From Effrenium voratum (Eukaryota > Sar > Dinophyceae > Suessiales > Symbiodiniaceae): a stretch of DNA of 64,000 nt. The notes under the pieces are model-generated. The model was not told the DNA's origin and ran no database searches. It saw nothing but the letters and a program-made list of their open reading frames with translations. The position numbers and the translations under genes were made by a program. Shown one piece after another: positions 59,765 to 64,000 of the stretch (positions are counted from its first letter, which is position 1; the number at the start of each line of letters is the position of its first letter). The stretch lies in NCBI GenBank assembly GCA_963377175.1, contig CAUJNA010002891.1, positions 371,001-435,000 on the forward strand, given 5' to 3'.

Positions 59765-60395
59765 GATGAGAACGCGGGTTGCGACCGGGGCTCCCAGGAC
59801 ACCGCCCCGCTGGGGGACTTGGAGATCTTCCTGCAGAGCGCCAAACGCGCCGCCGGAAGGTGGCACCGGGGACCCCTTGTCACGATTTACATCAAAGCTT
59901 TGCACAGGCAAGGAAGACATAGATCAGAGATGGCAATCACTGTCTCCGGGCTCACTGTACAATGTCATTTCTTAGCACCTGGCCTCCTAATACCTGTTAC
60001 ACCTGCCTACCTTTAACAAATCCAATTTCGCTCGGAATTGGATGTCTGACCACTTGATCTGTATTGGGCTACCAATCGCTGCAGCACGATCGCCAGGCAC
60101 GTCGCAGTGGTGGTGAACATCGCGCGGCCCGATGACGGGCTGCTGGAAGTTCGTGGGGTTGGAGGCGCCGGGTAGCCCCTGAGTAGATCCATTTTTTTTC
60201 TTTGCAGGCAAGGATGGAGTCCCGAAAGGTGTCCTTGAGAAGATGTTTGCAGGTGGATTCACTCTTCCAGGATTTGGATGGCTTCAGGGTGCACTCCACT
60301 TTGTACGGGTCATTGATTTCGACTGCAGAGCTCGTTGCTTTATTGCGAAGTTGGTCAGCTTGCCTTCAAGAGATGATGGCAGGGGCTATTACAAG
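59765..60395 (+). CDS. Three phase-linked exons, unidentified protein
   Basis: 59,765-59,859 (SQDTAPLGDLEIFLQSAKRA, GT donor), 60,085-60,164 (ARHVAVVVNIARPDDGLLEV, GC donor) and 60,208-60,395 (DGVPKGVLEKMFAGGFTLPG, GT donor). Phases 2 and 1 agree across both junctions. The second intron is only 43 bases (60,165-60,207) and has a strong T-run before its CAG acceptor. The far end of the third exon reads less like protein and may be intron. Family unknown. Confidence 0.5.
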
Positions 60396-61903
60396 GTCAG
60401 CGCTTGTTTGTCACTTGGCTTTTGAGGATAGAACTCAGAATCACTCACAAGTCAAGCGTTGTCATGGTGTTCCTTGTTGTGACCATGGCCAACTTTGAGA
60501 GTACGTCGGTCGCCTTGAAGTATAATGTGGCCAGAGGTCAAAGAGTGTCACTTGAATGACTTGCAAGGAAGCCTGGTCAAACCAGAACAACAGGGATCAA
60601 TCAGCTCAAATCAATCCAACAAGGAAAGTTGGCCGCTGGTGCCGTTGCTGCTTGCAGCACGGCAGATGCTTTGCCCATCGATGTTTGCCCTTCTGGCCAT
60701 TAGGTGGGCCTAGTCTCCTGCGCGAAATGGGACAACGGACGGTTGAAAGTAGATAAAGGCAAGCACATGCTTTGATTTCAGGTCCAACCACCCCTAGCAG
60801 ATCATGTATGCCTTCGAATGGACAAGAACGTTTCGGACAAGAACGTTTCGGCTGGTTTTCATGAGCAACAGAAAGAGACCAACTGCCTGGATGGCGAATC
60901 TGTTCCCTTTGTGCCGGGTAAAGGCGAATTGCAGCAGCATGGCAAGTCGCCCCCCCGCCCCATCAAGGTGTAGCTCCGAAAGTGGCGGCGAGCTCCACGG
61001 CAAATTAGACCCAAGACGTGAGGTAGGCCGTACCACGTCTTTTGGCACCCCCCCCTCAAGAAGAAGCATGGAAGCGTACCCGAAGGCCCAAAGGCCACGC
61101 CCAGCCGCCTGCCAGGCCTGGCTGAGCCGTACTCCACAGACACGGACCCTCGGGGTGGGGATTCCCGAGTCAGATTCGCAGTGGCATGGGTAATGCAGAC
61201 TTTAGTGAGGAATTTCCCAAAAGGTCAATCCAAAGCACGGCCAGTTGCAATAAATCCTTTGACGTGAACACCACGACTACCGTATAAAAATATATACACT
61301 GATGAGCTACTGTTTATTGATAAACTGCATATAAATAGAACATGTACCAGCAGGTGAAGCTATTAGTACACAAACTACAAGTGTTTCTGATTGAGCAAGT
61401 ACTTCCAATAGTCTCCAGTGCACAACACAGCAGGAATGTTGAAGTGGCATGAAGCGGCTTCTTGTTTGCTTGACGTAAGGTGGACGTTCTTCAGATGTGT
61501 TCCTGAGTGCACCGCATGGCTGAGCGTTGTTTCTTTGCATTTAATTTCGTTGTGTTCGGTGTGACGTTCGTTTTGGGGCCGGGGCGCTGGAAGCGAGCCT
61601 CGGGAAGGGCACAGTGCAAGCGTTGGGACTTTGCGGCCAAAGGTTCACAAAGGTTTGCCACGAGGATCTCATGATGTCCACCGCGCCGCGGCACCCCTTC
61701 TTCTACCAGGCAGGCTTTGTTGTGTTGTTGTGACGCAACCGGCCACAACGGCAGCTTCTGGTGTGCATGTGCCAGATGTTTGCATGTCAATCCTTGCATA
61801 TCCAATCCCGAGGGATGAGCAATAGTGGTGTGCGAGCATTCTTTGTGTTTTGGCGCCGAAAAATCTGACCAATTTTGATGTGATTTTATGTTATTGAAGA
61901 AAG
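60396..61903. other. Intron or intergenic, no exon resolved
   Basis: No coherent exon. C-rich tracts near 60,950 and 61,050 open short frames on both strands. Confidence 0.35.
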
Positions 61904-62065
61904 GTGACAGAAGACATGCTTGAAGAGTTTGCTGTTCATGTGCGCAGCTTGGCGACGGCTAGTCTTCCACAGCTTGATGACTTGGTTGTCCCAGTGCTAG
62001 TGGACCGTTACATCAAGCTCCATGGGGTTGGGCACCCTGTTTCCATGGACGACACATGCGGTTCG
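61904..62065 (+). CDS. Internal exon, unidentified protein
   Basis: AAG|G acceptor and GT donor; 54 codons in phase 0. It reads TEDMLEEFAVHVRSLATASL, then LDDLVVPVLVDRYIKLHG. This amphipathic helical pattern would suit an alpha-helical repeat protein. The next exon probably begins after CTGCAG at about 62,218 (ALVSIRDYARQHNQ in phase 0; a second frame reads STIRQFAEEIGARLRIAAAA). Confidence 0.5.
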
Positions 62066-63227
62066 GTAAACAAATGCCACAACGTATGATAATTTGGGAT
62101 GTGGGGGGCTACATGTTCCTCAAAAAGTCCAGGCCAGGGAACCGCATATGTTGACCGTGCGTTACATGGGAGTTGGCTAACTGTTGTACGGGTCCCACAC
62201 GCAATCAGCCGCTGCAGGCCTTGGTTTCCATTCGCGACTATGCGCGGCAGCACAATCAGACAGTTTGCGGAAGAGATCGGTGCTCGCCTCAGGATAGCAG
62301 CAGCAGCAGAGGTGTTTGAGATGCAGCCAAAGATTTGAAGACACATGGCGCCACATGGCCACTCCTTGTGTGCCAGCACTCAGCTTATCAGACCTGTTGC
62401 TTCTTTGAGGCGCACGCCGACTTACGACCTCATGTTTCTGACTGATGCTTGCCTAAATTCCGTAGTTAGAATGTTTGCCATTGCTCCCATGCGACGGGTC
62501 CCTCCCTGTTGCAACTGCGCCGTGTGTTACGACTATCAAAGTCACTTTCATATGGAAAGGGTCACGAAAGCGTTGAAATGAGTTTGAGGTGTTGCTTTGG
62601 GCCCTGCACGAGCAAAAGGCACCACTCTTCGCCCATGATGTGTGCTGCTTGCTTACAGTCAGGCCTTTTGTGTTTTGCTTGCTTGGGGTCTCGTTTGGAG
62701 GCTACTTGGTTTGCAATCTGTTTGTAAGCTTTATTGGTGGTTTGAGGGGGCATTGGGTCGTACCTTCCCCATACATGTTCCCATTTCGCGCATACTGGAA
62801 ATCATGTATCAAGACGGACCTTCAATCCACTTTCCGGTGGGTCATGGCCTCTGCGGGACAAGCTCAGGCTTGGGGACGGCTCTCCATGTGCACACGCGCC
62901 TGGACAGAGCATGGAATGAACCACAGCGGGCTGCAGCTCCTGGAGACGTGGCAGCAAGTCCCAAGATTTTGGCTGTCCCCTCAAGGCTAGCTCGATGCCC
63001 AGAAGCAGGCCCATCCGGTTTTTGTTCCTTCCCAAAGCTTTGAAACGGAAAGGCTTATATAAATGAACGGTCTGGGCGACTGGTTTGCAGCAGGCAAAAG
63101 GTCACGCGTTTGCACGGAATTCCGAGGCAAACGGGTGCATAGACTTGGCACAACTCTACACAGATCTTGGCATCAAGCATTGCAATGGTTATCAGGGTTC
63201 CCCCACTAGGGAATCCTTCAACCCACA

Positions 63228-63240
63228 ATTTTGGCTCAAG
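63228..63240 (+). other. Spliced-leader-like 13-mer
   Basis: ATTTTGGCTCAAG equals the last 13 bases of the dinoflagellate spliced leader. It could be a relict from retroposition of a trans-spliced mRNA, but the bases upstream do not extend the match and no intronless gene copy follows. Confidence 0.35.
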
Positions 63241-63316
63241 TAGCTCGAATTGAAGATGGACCTTTGAGTTTTTTGTTGAACCCATTCCAGCTACAACTCT
63301 CTGGGCCACGGTTTAG

Positions 63317-63396
63317 GTGACGCTATTCGGCACCATCGGTTGACAGACTTTCCGGGTGATCCATCTCCCGGAGCATTTTCCGGAATTGACTATCAG
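63317..63396 (+). CDS. Internal exon, unidentified protein
   Basis: TTTAG|G acceptor and GT donor. It reads RLTDFPGDPSPGAFSGIDYQ. Too short to place in a family. Nothing firm is seen between it and the window end at 64,000. Confidence 0.4.
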
Positions 63397-64000
63397 GTAT
63401 TACCGGATACATTTCACGGCTTGCTTCAAGCATTTGCTGCTTGGAAGCCGCGTCAAGTTTGTTGCTGGCTGCTGACATTGCCAGCTTGCAGCCACACCTT
63501 CAACCTGAAGCACGGGCAGTTTTGCTCGCTCTTCGGGGGAGGTGGGCTTTTGCAAGGCGGATGAAGAAGGCTCAAGAGGCAGACCAAGGCACAGCCCTTG
63601 GGTCGTGACGGTTCGCGACGCAACGATGCATTGGTCCCCAGGAAGCGCATTTGCCATTTGGGCGCGCATGCGTCACCCCTTGACTTGTTGCCATCGCTGA
63701 TCACTTTGACCAACGTGCCAGGCTGCAAGCGGTGCCTGCATCCTTGAAGCATGCGAAGCACCGGCAAAGTACTTCTGTTGAGTTTAGTGCTCGGCGTTTC
63801 ATTGTTGTGAAAATGCACAAAACCAGTTCAAACGATAGGGGGCTCTCAAAAAAACGGTACCCTTGGACGCAGTTATGTTTATGCTCACGTACTTTTTGCT
63901 TTTGTGCGGGGTCGCGGTTATCTCTTTAACAGAATGCTCGCGCCCATTGGAACCGGATAGCGGGCTCCGATACTATATTTGAACAAGGCACTCGCTATAC

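Overview
The window looks like nuclear DNA of a dinoflagellate, most likely Symbiodiniaceae-like. In the two genes that can be reconstructed, reading phase and homology fix about 18 intron starts. About 14 of these are GC or GA rather than GT, and 18 of 19 acceptors read AG|G. All host genes that could be read lie on the + strand, in a one-way cluster. Introns are long and full of simple repeats and poly-G tracts, and there is an interstitial array of the TTTAGGG telomere-type heptamer. No bacterial operon signals, tRNA or rRNA genes were recognised.

Layout. 1-4,653: little recognisable, one possible exon near 325. 4,654-21,931: a many-exon gene whose translated blocks match CFAP69, an armadillo-type axonemal protein; one of its introns holds a foldback structure around the TTTAGGG-like array (about 19,385-20,090). 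21,932-23,489: intergenic, with a 9-bp minisatellite. About 23,490-36,088: a DctA-type dicarboxylate/amino-acid:cation symporter gene. Its exons link in phase from 24,495 onwards, and its 5.8-kb intron contains an old, broken Copia LTR retrotransposon (29,083-34,009, + strand). 37,534-40,691: an unidentified gene whose exons also link in phase. 43,277-47,556: scattered exons of one or more unidentified genes.

49,286-57,128, minus strand: a young Ty1/Copia element sitting inside a GA microsatellite. It has 177-bp LTRs that differ at 2 positions, an AGAGA target duplication, a tRNA-Met-like primer site, gag-protease, integrase and reverse transcriptase-RNase H frames, and an extra 360-residue open frame between RNase H and the 3' LTR that I cannot assign. 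The whole element, coding or not, is saturated with the pentamer GTAGT on the + strand (ACTAC in the element's sense). 57,211-64,000: the host cluster resumes with exons of unidentified gene(s).

The exon models are read by eye from homology, phase and splice signals. Single exon ends may be off by a few bases, and some exons have certainly been missed. The two mobile elements and the symporter are the firmest calls. The most unusual items are the extra ORF and the ACTAC saturation of the young Copia element, and the telomere-like foldback.
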